From NCBI GenBank assembly GCA_963720375.1, contig CAVRFM010000015.1, positions 110,729 to 174,728 of the forward strand: 64,000 nucleotides of DNA, read 5' to 3'. Below, piece by piece: positions 41,712-49,752 of this stretch. Under the pieces are notes generated by a model that worked only from the letters and a program-made list of their open reading frames with translations, was not told the origin of the DNA and made no database searches. Made by a program: the position numbers and the translations under genes. The stretch comes from JAPLHP01 sp963720375. Lineage in GTDB: Bacteria; Chloroflexota; Dehalococcoidia; UBA2247; RBG-13-53-26. Position 1 is the first letter of the stretch. The number at the start of each line of letters is the position of its first letter.

Positions 41712-42185
41712 CTACTTTCCTATGGCCTTGATGAGGTTCGCCATTTCGATGCCGCTCATAGCGGCCTTGAAGCCCATGTTGCCCTCTTTTGTCCCGGCCC
41801 TCTCGATGGCCTGCTCCAGGGTATCGGCAGTGATTATCCCGAAAATAACGGGGACGCCGGTATCCAGCGCCACCTTGGCAATCCCCTTGCTCGCTTCGGC
41901 AGCAATGAAGTCGAAGTGAGGAGTGCCCCCTCGAATGATGGCACCGAGACAGATGACAGCGCTATACCTTTTTGACTCCGCCATTTTCTTGGCAATGAGC
42001 GGAATTTCAAAGGAGCCTGGTGTCCAGGCGATCTCGATATCCTCTTCCTTGACTCCGTGGCGGAGCAAGGCATCCTGCGCTCCTTCGAGCAGCCTCACCG
42101 AGATGAACTCGTTGAACCGTGAGTTAATCAGCATGAACTTCAGGCCCTGTGCCAGCAGTGTCCCCTGATAAATCTTCTTCATCAT
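41712..42185 (-). CDS. ribH: 6,7-dimethyl-8-ribityllumazine synthase
   Basis: A 157-residue lumazine synthase: RFNEFISVRLLEGAQDALLRHG, the WTPGSFEIP motif, GAIIRGGTPHFDFI and FGIITADTLEQAIERAGTKEGNMGFKAA. Joins the ribulose-derived four-carbon unit with the pyrimidine to give lumazine. It is last in the leftward rib operon, 12 bp after ribBA. Confidence 0.95.
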   Translation of the reverse strand: MMKKIYQGTLLAQGLKFMLINSRFNEFISVRLLEGAQDALLRHGVKEEDIEIAWTPGSFEIPLIAKKMAESKRYSAVICLGAIIRGGTPHFDFIAAEASKGIAKVALDTGVPVIFGIITADTLEQAIERAGTKEGNMGFKAAMSGIEMANLIKAIGK

Positions 42186-42197
42186 GCCCTCCTCTTC

Positions 42198-43400
42198 TTA
42201 TTCAGCCACAAAATGATGTCCCAGCTTCGCGCCCTTTGTTTTCAGATAAGAGGCGTTATAGGAATTTGGTGGCACCACAATCGGTACCGTTTCCACTACC
42301 TTGAGGCCGTGCCCTTCCAAACCCACTACCTTTCTGGGATTGTTCGTCAGCAAGCGAATGCGTTCCAGGCCGATGTCGGCCAGAATCTGAGCTCCTATCC
42401 CATAATCACGCAGGTCGGCAGCGAAGCCCAGAAGCTCGTTGGCTTCCACAGTGTCTACTCCTTGGTCCTGGAGAGCATAGGCACGCAGCTTGTTGTGGAG
42501 TCCGATACCTCTGCCTTCCTGCCGCATGTAGAGAAAGACCCCTCTCTCTTCCTTGGCTATGGCTTGCATGGCCATAGCCATCTGCTGGCCGCAGTCGCAG
42601 CGGAGGCTGCCGAAAACGTCACCGGTGAGGCACTCGCTGTGCACCCGCACCAGTACCGGTTCCCCGGTAGAGACATCGCCCTTAACCAGGGCTACATGCT
42701 CGTCGGGGTCGATAGAGCTCCTGTAGGCCATGATAGTAAACTCGCCGTACTTTGTGGGCAGCTTGGCCTCGGCTACCCGATGCACCAGCTTCTCGTGACG
42801 GCGGCGGTAGGTGATGAGGTCGGCCACACTGACCATCTTCATATTGTACTTGGCAGCCATCTCCTCCAGTTGACGGAGACGAGCCATGGAGCCATCCTCA
42901 TTCATAATCTCACAGATGACCCCGGCGGGGTAAAGCCCGGCTAATCTGGCCAGATCAACTATGGCTTCCGTATGGCCGGCGCGCACCAGGACTCCTCCCG
43001 GCCTGGCCTTTATCGGAAAAACATGACCCGGCCTGGCGATATCATCCGGCTTTGTAGCCGGGTTAATGACCGTTTTTATAGTGGTGGCCCGGTCCTGGGC
43101 GGAGATGCCGGTGGTTACGCCATGTTTTGCCTCAATAGATACCGTGAAGGCAGTGGAGAATCTGGATGTATTGTCTTGGACCATCATGGGAATCCGGAGC
43201 TCTTCCAGCCTGTCGCCCATAATGGGCAGGCAGATCAGCCCCCGTGCCTCTTTGGACATAAAATTGATGGCATCAGGGGTAACCTTCTCTGCGGCTATAG
43301 CCAGATCGCCCTCGTTCTCCCGGCTCTCATCATCAACGACGATGAGTATCTTGCCAGCTTTAATATCCTCGATTGCCTCGGGAATCGTGGCCAGTCCCAT
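42198..43400 (-). CDS. ribBA: 3,4-dihydroxy-2-butanone-4-phosphate synthase / GTP cyclohydrolase II
   Basis: A 400-residue bifunctional enzyme. Residues 1-200 are the RibB part (DDESRENEGDL, HTEAIVDLARLAG); residues 205-400 are the RibA part with zinc site CLTGDVFGSLRCDCG and RQEGRGIGL. Supplies both riboflavin precursors. Twelve bp before ribH and 21 bp after ribE. Confidence 0.95.
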   Translation of the reverse strand: MGLATIPEAIEDIKAGKILIVVDDESRENEGDLAIAAEKVTPDAINFMSKEARGLICLPIMGDRLEELRIPMMVQDNTSRFSTAFTVSIEAKHGVTTGISAQDRATTIKTVINPATKPDDIARPGHVFPIKARPGGVLVRAGHTEAIVDLARLAGLYPAGVICEIMNEDGSMARLRQLEEMAAKYNMKMVSVADLITYRRRHEKLVHRVAEAKLPTKYGEFTIMAYRSSIDPDEHVALVKGDVSTGEPVLVRVHSECLTGDVFGSLRCDCGQQMAMAMQAIAKEERGVFLYMRQEGRGIGLHNKLRAYALQDQGVDTVEANELLGFAADLRDYGIGAQILADIGLERIRLLTNNPRKVVGLEGHGLKVVETVPIVVPPNSYNASYLKTKGAKLGHHFVAE

Positions 43401-43421
43401 ATTCTAAATCACCTCTTCAAT

Positions 43422-44060
43422 TCAAGAAGGAGACCCGGTGGCTGAGAAACCATGCTCGTTGAGGAAATCCAGGGTAAGCCCACCATGTCCCTCTCCACAT
43501 TTTCCCACATATTTGGCGATGATATCTACCTCCAGATTCACCAAGTCTCCGACGCGCTTGGTGCCCAGGATGGTGGTTTTGAGTGTATAAGCAACCAGGG
43601 AAACGCTTAATGAAGTCTTGTCGTAACCTATGACTGTAAGACTGACGCCATCAACGGCAATAAAGCCCTTCTCCACCACGTACCGCAACACCTCCGGAGG
43701 GACGGCAAATCTGGCAATGACAGCGCCTCCTTCCGGTATTAGTGAGATGATCTTGCCTGTGGAGTCCACATGCCCCTGCACCAGGTGTCCTCCCAGACGT
43801 CCGCCTACCAATAGAGGCCTTTCCAGGTTCACCGTGGAACCGGGGTGCAGCAACCCCAGATTGGTGCGCTTCAGAGTCTCGGGCATGATGTCCACGGAGA
43901 AAGACGCAGCATCGAGGGCGCTCACTGTGAGGCATGCTCCATTAACGGCCATGCTGTCACCAAGCTTGGTTCCCTCAAGCACCCTGGCAGCAGAAACAGT
44001 CAATCTGCTCGAACTCATGGCCTTTAAGGTGCCTATTTCTTCAATGATGCCGGTAAACAA
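43422..44060 (-). CDS. ribE: Riboflavin synthase alpha chain
   Basis: A 212-residue enzyme with the two repeated barrels: MFTGIIEEIGTL, NGACLTVSALDAASFSVDIMPETLKRT and the second GHVDSTGKI, DGVSLTVIGYDKTSLSVSLVAYTLKTT. Converts two lumazines to riboflavin. Between ribD and ribBA. Confidence 0.95.
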   Translation of the reverse strand: MFTGIIEEIGTLKAMSSSRLTVSAARVLEGTKLGDSMAVNGACLTVSALDAASFSVDIMPETLKRTNLGLLHPGSTVNLERPLLVGGRLGGHLVQGHVDSTGKIISLIPEGGAVIARFAVPPEVLRYVVEKGFIAVDGVSLTVIGYDKTSLSVSLVAYTLKTTILGTKRVGDLVNLEVDIIAKYVGKCGEGHGGLTLDFLNEHGFSATGSPS

Positions 44061-44118
44061 ATTGTCCTTTCCCTCTCCTTCTCAATTCAATGGTGCTGGA
44101 ACATGCTGCGGGGACGAC

Positions 44119-45237
44119 CTACCGGGCAACATACCCGCTGACCAGGATATCATTGCCCACCTTCACTACCTTCATCCCGGTCAGGTTTGTTGCCTGGGAC
44201 AGCTTTTCGACACCCTTGCCTTCCACCGGGTTCTTTGCCTGTTCTCCACCGATAATGATGGGGGCGATAAAGACAAGTACCTTATCTACCAGACCTTGTT
44301 CAAACAGTGAACCAAAGACAGCGGCGCCACCCTCCACCATCAGGCTGATGACCTGCCTCTTGCCCAAGACCTGCAGCAACTCTTGCAGGTCTACTAATCC
44401 CCCCTTTGAGGGCAGTTTCAGAATCTCCGCACCAGCCTGGGCAAGGACCTTGGCCTTGGCTGGCTCTATCTCTTTGGTTGTTGCTATCAGGGTCTTCCCG
44501 GGTAGATGGAGCACCCGCGCAGATGGCGGAGTACGACCGGTGCTGTCAACCACCACACGCAAAGGCTGCTTCTCTAATTGCCCGCCTTCCAGACCGGCTC
44601 GGGCTGTCAGCTGGGGGTCATCCTTAATGATAGTATCGACGCCCACCATGATAGCACCCACCTGACTTCGCAGGCTGTGGACATATCTCCTTGATTGCTC
44701 CCCGCTTATCCATTTGGAATCGCCGGTTTTGGTGGCGATCTTCCCATCAAGGCTCATGGCGAATTTGGCAAGAACAAAGGGCAAGCCTGTGGCGACAAAC
44801 TTGATATAGGCTTCGTTAAGCTCCTGAGCGGTCTCCTCATGTTCACCGACATGTGTTTTTATCCCCGCTGCCTCCAGTTCAGCCTTTCCCCGGCCGCAGA
44901 CCTGAAGATTAGGATCGATTATAGACAGGTGGACTTCGGCAATGCCGGCTTCAATGATAGCTTTGGTGCAGGGAGGGGTACGTCCATAGTGGCAGCAGGG
45001 TTCGAGGGTAACGTACATTGTGGCTCCGCGGGCTTTTTCTCCTGCCTGCTGCAGAGCTACCACCTCAGCATGGCTTGAACCCGGTGGCTGCGTGTAACCC
45101 TCTCCTACAATCAGGCCATCCTTTACTATCACCGCCCCCACGGACGGGTTAGGGCTGGCGTGCACCAGAGCCAGCTTGGCCAGGGAAAGGGCACGATCCA
45201 TATAGTCCATAGGATTAAAACTCTTATGGTGTAGCAT
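44119..45237 (-). CDS. ribD: Riboflavin deaminase/reductase RibD
   Basis: A 372-residue bifunctional enzyme. The N-terminal deaminase has HAEVVALQ and PCCHYGRTPPCTKA zinc motifs; the C-terminal reductase has LKFAMSLDGKIA-like (LAKFAMSLDGKIATKTGDSKWIS) and SLMVEGGAAVFGSL. First gene of the rib operon, with a promoter at 45282. No FMN riboswitch is seen in its leader. Confidence 0.93.
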   Translation of the reverse strand: MLHHKSFNPMDYMDRALSLAKLALVHASPNPSVGAVIVKDGLIVGEGYTQPPGSSHAEVVALQQAGEKARGATMYVTLEPCCHYGRTPPCTKAIIEAGIAEVHLSIIDPNLQVCGRGKAELEAAGIKTHVGEHEETAQELNEAYIKFVATGLPFVLAKFAMSLDGKIATKTGDSKWISGEQSRRYVHSLRSQVGAIMVGVDTIIKDDPQLTARAGLEGGQLEKQPLRVVVDSTGRTPPSARVLHLPGKTLIATTKEIEPAKAKVLAQAGAEILKLPSKGGLVDLQELLQVLGKRQVISLMVEGGAAVFGSLFEQGLVDKVLVFIAPIIIGGEQAKNPVEGKGVEKLSQATNLTGMKVVKVGNDILVSGYVAR

Positions 45238-45281
45238 CAGTCACCCAAGCATCAAACCTGGCGATGCTTCACCTAGCCGCC

Positions 45282-45310
45282 ATTCTAGCATCTGGTAATT
45301 TAAACTGCAA
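45282..45310 (-). promoter_or_regulatory. Promoter of the rib operon
   Basis: On the minus strand, TTGCAG (45310-45305) and TAGAAT (45287-45282) are 17 bp apart with TGC just before the -10 (extended -10). A small leader hairpin AAGCATC / GATGCTT follows at 45247-45269. Confidence 0.55.
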
Positions 45311-45338
45311 ATAACGCCCCGTAATGGAGCAACAAAAG

Positions 45339-45361
45339 AGAGCCTTGACCAGGCTCTCCAA
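45339..45361 (-). terminator. Terminator after the anti-sigma factor gene
   Basis: Stem GAGAGCC / GGCTCTC with a 7-base loop; on the minus strand it is followed by TTTTGTTG. It ends the sigma/anti-sigma transcript before the rib promoter. Confidence 0.7.
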
Positions 45362-45410
45362 CCAAGAGGGATTACAACTCCGCATCCCTCAAGCCATTAT
45401 TTGATGAGCT

Positions 45411-46028
45411 CTACGCTCTCGGGAACCTCTTTTTTGCCCTTTCTCTCCGCGACTTCTGCCAGATGATAATGGTCACTCCTCCCAGCACAACCACTGTTCC
45501 TGACAGGCTATACTCCAGCGGGCGCAGCCAGCGCCCCTCTTCCCCGACTGATATGCCAAGCTCACCTCCACCGTTTACCCCGCCACCCTGCACTGCCTTA
45601 TCGGATGAATATGAGTCGGATGAATTGGCTTCATTATCGGATGATCGGGAGGATGATGAGCCTCCTTGAAATGTTGATGGGGGTGTTGTTTCAAAGAGAT
45701 TGGTTAAATCGGCAGTAAATGCCAGCACCAGCAACACAGCGGCCGCGGCCGTAGCCAGTCGCAGCACCGGCAGAGCTGTCCATCGAGGCGCCGGCTCAGC
45801 CTGCGCCACCCTGAAGCTGCGTGAGGGTGATGCCTGGGGTACCTGGTGCAGCAGGCCCACTGTTGCCCGAAACGAATCAAGCTCGTTCTGACAGTGCTGA
45901 CAGGTCTGGAGATGCTGCTCTAAACGAATCCGCTCCTGAGTGTCCAGGCGCCCGTCTATGTAGGCAGAGAGCATCTCTGCCGTTTTATCACAATTAGTTC
46001 TCTTGAATCGCCCAAACAATCGCCACAT
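45411..46028 (-). CDS. Zinc-finger anti-sigma factor
   Basis: A 205-residue membrane protein. The N-terminus carries the zinc anti-sigma motif CDKTAEMLSAYIDGRLD, then HLQTCQHCQNEL (H-x3-C-x2-C). One helix is near residue 85-105 (LRLATAAAAVLLVLAFTA) and another near 175-193; a Ser/Gly-rich stretch lies between them. Holds the ECF sigma factor at the membrane until a signal arrives. 12 bp after the sigma gene. Confidence 0.85.
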   Translation of the reverse strand: MWRLFGRFKRTNCDKTAEMLSAYIDGRLDTQERIRLEQHLQTCQHCQNELDSFRATVGLLHQVPQASPSRSFRVAQAEPAPRWTALPVLRLATAAAAVLLVLAFTADLTNLFETTPPSTFQGGSSSSRSSDNEANSSDSYSSDKAVQGGGVNGGGELGISVGEEGRWLRPLEYSLSGTVVVLGGVTIIIWQKSRRERAKKRFPRA

Positions 46029-46040
46029 AGTTATATCCCT

Positions 46041-46619
46041 CTATTTATCTAAACGAAATCCAGGAGGGAGAAGTTCCCTCTTTAGAAGATAGTCACGTAA
46101 CTGGGCTCTGCCCCGGCTGATGCGTGATCTCACTGTTCCCAGGGAGCACTTCATAACCTGGGCGATCTCCTCGTAGCTTAGTCCCTGGATATCGCAGAGA
46201 ATGACCGCCAGCCGTTGCTCCGATGGGAGACCGGCCAGCCCGTTCTGGATCTGATCGCTTGTCTCTCGACGCAGCACGTAATCCTCAGGAGATTCACTGG
46301 AGGACGATTCCCTGGGCTCAAATGGCAGTGATTCCAGTGAGATTGAAGGATGGCGCTTGCGTTTGCGCAGTTGGTCCCGGCAGACATTGGCGGTGATGCA
46401 CAATAGCCAGGCCCTGAAGTTGCCTCCCCTGAAGCTGCGGATGTTCTTCCAGGCGGAGAAGAAGGCATCCTGGGCGGCATCTTCAGCAGCGCTGGGATCG
46501 CCTAACATCCGCAAAGCAACGTTATACACTGTCTTCTGGTGGCGCTCGACAAGCAAATTAAAACTGTCGAGGTTGCCCTCTTTACTGCCTTGGGCAAGAT
46601 CGGAGTCGTCCAGGTTCAT
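46041..46619 (-). CDS. ECF-family RNA polymerase sigma factor
   Basis: A 192-residue ECF sigma factor: region 2 FNLLVERHQKTVYNVALRML, AEDAAQDAFFSAWKNIRSF; region 4 LPSEQRLAVILCDIQGLSYEEIAQ and GTVRSRISRGRAQLR. ATG 46619 is preferred; a TTG 27 bases upstream is also in frame. Directs RNA polymerase to stress promoters; target unknown. Confidence 0.88.
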   Translation of the reverse strand: MNLDDSDLAQGSKEGNLDSFNLLVERHQKTVYNVALRMLGDPSAAEDAAQDAFFSAWKNIRSFRGGNFRAWLLCITANVCRDQLRKRKRHPSISLESLPFEPRESSSSESPEDYVLRRETSDQIQNGLAGLPSEQRLAVILCDIQGLSYEEIAQVMKCSLGTVRSRISRGRAQLRDYLLKRELLPPGFRLDK

Positions 46620-46697
46620 CTTTCCGTGGTTCCTGTAGAAGTACAAGAGGTGAATAGATTATAATCTACATCTGCCGTTTACTGAAGGAGCTGAAGA

Positions 46698-47222
46698 CTG
46701 AAGAGTAAAATCGCTCAGATCATATTGACCGTTCTTGTAATACTGGTCGTCTTTGCTGCGGTTCAATTCAGCATACAAAGTTTCAGGGTTGAAGGATGGA
46801 GCATGGAGCCGAGCTTTCACGATGGAGAGTATCTTATAGTAGACAAACTGACATACCGCTTCACCTCTCCGAGCAGAGGCGATGTGGTTGTTTTGTATAA
46901 CCCGGAGGTTCCAAGCCAGCTTCTTATCAAAAGGATAGTAGGTATGCCAGGGGAGACAGTGGAGATCAAGGGGGGTGAGATTTACATAAATGGAGATAAG
47001 CTGGAAGAGACCCCTGAATTTGCCTTGATCCCTTACCACGATTCTCTGACAACGGTTCCACAGGGTGAGTATTTTGTTATTGGAGACAACCGTACGGCTA
47101 CTACCGGTTCCCATATCTTTGGCCCCGTGCCCCGCAAGAACATAGTGGGCAAGACGTGGCTTTCCTATTGGCCACTGCATGATTGGGGGCTCTCGCCCAG
47201 CTACGCCGCGACGGCGAAATAG
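46698..47222 (+). CDS. lepB: Signal peptidase I
   Basis: A membrane serine protease that cuts signal peptides. The catalytic Ser is in GWSMEPS (residue 35), Lys in LLIKRIVGMPGETV (78) and the GDNR box near the end. One N-terminal helix. No ATG, GTG or TTG gives the full basic N-terminus: CTG at 46698 lies 7 bases after AAGGAG and yields KSKIAQII before the helix. TTG 46725 is the fallback, which would leave no positive residue before the helix. Confidence 0.9.
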   Translation: MKSKIAQIILTVLVILVVFAAVQFSIQSFRVEGWSMEPSFHDGEYLIVDKLTYRFTSPSRGDVVVLYNPEVPSQLLIKRIVGMPGETVEIKGGEIYINGDKLEETPEFALIPYHDSLTTVPQGEYFVIGDNRTATTGSHIFGPVPRKNIVGKTWLSYWPLHDWGLSPSYAATAK

Positions 47223-47239
47223 GAACTGGAGGGAGATCT

Positions 47240-47824
47240 GTGACCAGCGAAGCAGAGAGGATCTTTAGAGAAGCGGGTGCTGTGATGGAGGGGCATTTCC
47301 AGCTCACCTCAGGGCTGCACTCGCCGATATATTGGGAGAAGTTTCGGGTGCTGGAACAACCCCGCTACACGGAGCGGCTCTGCGGGATGATTGCGAGGCA
47401 TTTTCAACGTCAGGGGGTCCAACTGGTGGCTGGGCCGACGACCGGGGGAGTCATTATTGCCTATGAGGTGGCGAGGCAGCTTGGTGTGCGCAATATCTTT
47501 GCTGAGAGGCAGGGTACTGCACGGGTCTTCCGCCGGGGTTTTGAGATCGCTCCAGGGGAGAAAGTTCTGGTGGTGGATGATGTGTTGACTACAGGGGGCT
47601 CTATCCGTGAAGTGATAGCTGAGGTGAAGAGAAGGGGTGGACAGTTGATAGGAGTGGGGGTTCTGATAGACAGAAGTCAGGAAGGGGTGGATTTTGGGTT
47701 TGGGGCCCCTCTTTTTTGTTGCTATCGAACGCTTGTTCCCACCTACAAACCGGATGAGTGTCCTTTGTGTAGGGAGGGAATACCCTTGTCAAAACCCGGC
47801 AGCGGGGAAAGCCAGCCTGCTTAA
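47240..47824 (+). CDS. pyrE: Orotate phosphoribosyltransferase
   Basis: A 194-residue enzyme with HFQLTSGLHSPIYWEKF, PTTGGVIIAYEVAR and the PRPP loop VLVVDDVLTTGGSI. Converts orotate to OMP. GTG 47240 follows GGAGGGAG; the longer frame runs back into lepB. It carries a C-terminal CPLC pair, seen in some clostridial and Chloroflexi PyrE. Ends 4 bp into the converging rho gene. Confidence 0.92.
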   Translation: MTSEAERIFREAGAVMEGHFQLTSGLHSPIYWEKFRVLEQPRYTERLCGMIARHFQRQGVQLVAGPTTGGVIIAYEVARQLGVRNIFAERQGTARVFRRGFEIAPGEKVLVVDDVLTTGGSIREVIAEVKRRGGQLIGVGVLIDRSQEGVDFGFGAPLFCCYRTLVPTYKPDECPLCREGIPLSKPGSGESQPA

Positions 47825-49083
47825 ACCTCTTTGTTCAATGTGGTCAGGAACTCAGCGTTGTTCTTGGTCTTTGACAGGCGATCGAGAATCAGCTGGGTGG
47901 CTTCTGTCGAACTGGATGAGTCGGATGAAATCATGCTGGCCATGCGCCTCAGCAGCCAAGCCTGCTTCAAGGTGAAGTCATCTACAAGCAGTTCCTCGCG
48001 TCTCGTACCGCTGCGCTGGATATCGATGGCAGGGAAGATGCGGCGCTCTGCGAGCCGTCGCTCCAGGTGTAGCTCCCAATTGCCGGTGCCTTTGAACTCT
48101 TCGTAGATCACGTCGTCCATACGGCTGCCCGTATCAACAAGGCAAGTAGCCAGAATAGTGAGACTACCGCCCTCCTCGATATTCCTCGCCGCGCCGAAGA
48201 AGTGCTTTGGATGGTACAGGGCTACCGGATCAATACCACCGGAGAGCGTCCTTCCGCTGGAAGGAGCCCCCAGGTTATAAGCCCTGGTAAGGCGGGTGAT
48301 ACCGTCCAGGAGGATGATGACATCCGTTCCTGCCTCAACCAGACGCTTCGCTCGTTCCATGGCCAGTTCAGCCACATGGGTCTGATTCTCCACCATTTCG
48401 TCAAAGGTGGCGCTGATCACCTCACCCCTGGCCGAACGTTTCATGTCGGTTACCTCTTCAGGCCTCTCGCCGATGAGACAGATCATAATATGCACATCTT
48501 CATAGTTAGTGGAGATGGCATTAGCGATCTGCTTGAGAAGGATCGTCTTGCCTGCCTTGGGAGGGGAAACAATCAACCCGCGCTGTCCCCTGCCAACGGG
48601 AGCAATAAGGTTAATCAGCCTGCAAGCAAGGTTCTCGGTCGTTGTCTCGAGATTGAACATCTTATTCGGGAAGATGGGGGTCAGAGACTCGAACGCAGGC
48701 CGGCTTTTGGATTGTTCAGGGTCCTGGTCATTGACCAGTTCTACTCGGAGCAGGCTTTGATATCTCTCTCCCTCCTTGGGAGGCCGGGCCTGCCCCGTCA
48801 CGGAGTCGCCGGTGCGGAGGCCAAAGCGGCGAATTTGAGACGAGGAGACATAAACATCGTTGGCTCCCTGCAGTAGATTCCCTCCCCGGAGAAAACCGTA
48901 ACCTTCGGAGGTGATCTCCAGTATGCCGCAGGCGAAGATATTGCCTTCCTTCTCTGCCTGGTTTTGAAGAAGAGAAACGATAAGTTCGTGTTTCTTGAGA
49001 TTGCTGTAGCCGGAGATACCCAGGTCTTTGGCTATCTCCAGCAGATCCTCTCTCTTCTTGGTACCTAATTCGGCAAAATTCAT
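47821..49083 (-). CDS. rho: Transcription termination factor Rho
   Basis: A 420-residue RNA helicase: N-terminal Rho_N helices (LLEIAKDLGISGYSNLKKHELI), RNA-binding cold-shock-like domain (EGYGFLRGGNLLQGANDVYVS), Walker A PPKAGKTILL, Walker B VIILLDGITRL, and Q-loop SGGIDP. Ends RNA synthesis at unstructured C-rich RNA. Third in the leftward pyrG-fsa-rho unit. Confidence 0.95.
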   Translation of the reverse strand: MNFAELGTKKREDLLEIAKDLGISGYSNLKKHELIVSLLQNQAEKEGNIFACGILEITSEGYGFLRGGNLLQGANDVYVSSSQIRRFGLRTGDSVTGQARPPKEGERYQSLLRVELVNDQDPEQSKSRPAFESLTPIFPNKMFNLETTTENLACRLINLIAPVGRGQRGLIVSPPKAGKTILLKQIANAISTNYEDVHIMICLIGERPEEVTDMKRSARGEVISATFDEMVENQTHVAELAMERAKRLVEAGTDVIILLDGITRLTRAYNLGAPSSGRTLSGGIDPVALYHPKHFFGAARNIEEGGSLTILATCLVDTGSRMDDVIYEEFKGTGNWELHLERRLAERRIFPAIDIQRSGTRREELLVDDFTLKQAWLLRRMASMISSDSSSSTEATQLILDRLSKTKNNAEFLTTLNKEV

Positions 49084-49098
49084 ATGTCCTCCCCTCTC

Positions 49099-49752
49099 TC
49101 AACCTTTGCCCAGAGCTCGTTGCGAGTCTTCCAGGAAGCGAGCGATACCCGTAGTAGTAAGCGGATGGTTGATCATCTGCATCAAAACACTGTAGGGTAC
49201 TGTAGCAATATGTGAGCCTGCCTTAGCGGCAATAACACAGTGCAGCGGGTGGCGAATGCTGGCAGCAATCACCTGGGTTGGCATTTTATAGTGGTCAAAA
49301 CATTTCACGATATCAGCTACTAACTCCATGCCATCCTGACCTACATCATCTAACCTGCCCACGAAAGGACTGACATAAGCGGCCCCTGACAATGCCCCCA
49401 GGAGTGCCTGGTTAAGAGAGAAACAGAGGGTAAGATTTACTCTGACATTATCTTTTGATAGAGCGGAGGTAGCCTCTAAACCCGCAGCGCAGACGGGGAT
49501 TTTGATGACCACATGGGGCGACCAGGTGGCAATTGCCTTTGCTTCTTCAATCATGGATTCGGCTTCCTGGCTGAGAACCTCCACGGAAACAGGACCATTG
49601 ACCAGGGAGCAGATTTCCTGAACAGCCGATTTATAATCGGTCCACCCTGCCTTTGAGACCAGACTGGGGTTCGTAGTAACCCCGCTTATAACACCCAGTC
49701 TAACTGCTTGGCGGACTTGATCAATATCTGCCGTGTCCAGAAAAAGGCGCAT
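49099..49752 (-). CDS. Transaldolase / fructose-6-phosphate aldolase family
   Basis: A 217-residue protein of the small transaldolase group: FLDTADIDQVRQAV, GVTTNPSLVSKAG, VVIKIPVCAAGLEA with the Schiff-base Lys, and VSPFVGRLDD. Rearranges sugar phosphates. Its ATG overlaps the pyrG stop by one base (TAATG). The fsa/tal name is left open. Confidence 0.9.
   Translation of the reverse strand: MRLFLDTADIDQVRQAVRLGVISGVTTNPSLVSKAGWTDYKSAVQEICSLVNGPVSVEVLSQEAESMIEEAKAIATWSPHVVIKIPVCAAGLEATSALSKDNVRVNLTLCFSLNQALLGALSGAAYVSPFVGRLDDVGQDGMELVADIVKCFDHYKMPTQVIAASIRHPLHCVIAAKAGSHIATVPYSVLMQMINHPLTTTGIARFLEDSQRALGKG

Noticed and set aside
45238..45338. FMN riboswitch before ribD
   Set aside because: The leader is too short and lacks the conserved RFN element parts; only a small hairpin and a promoter are seen.
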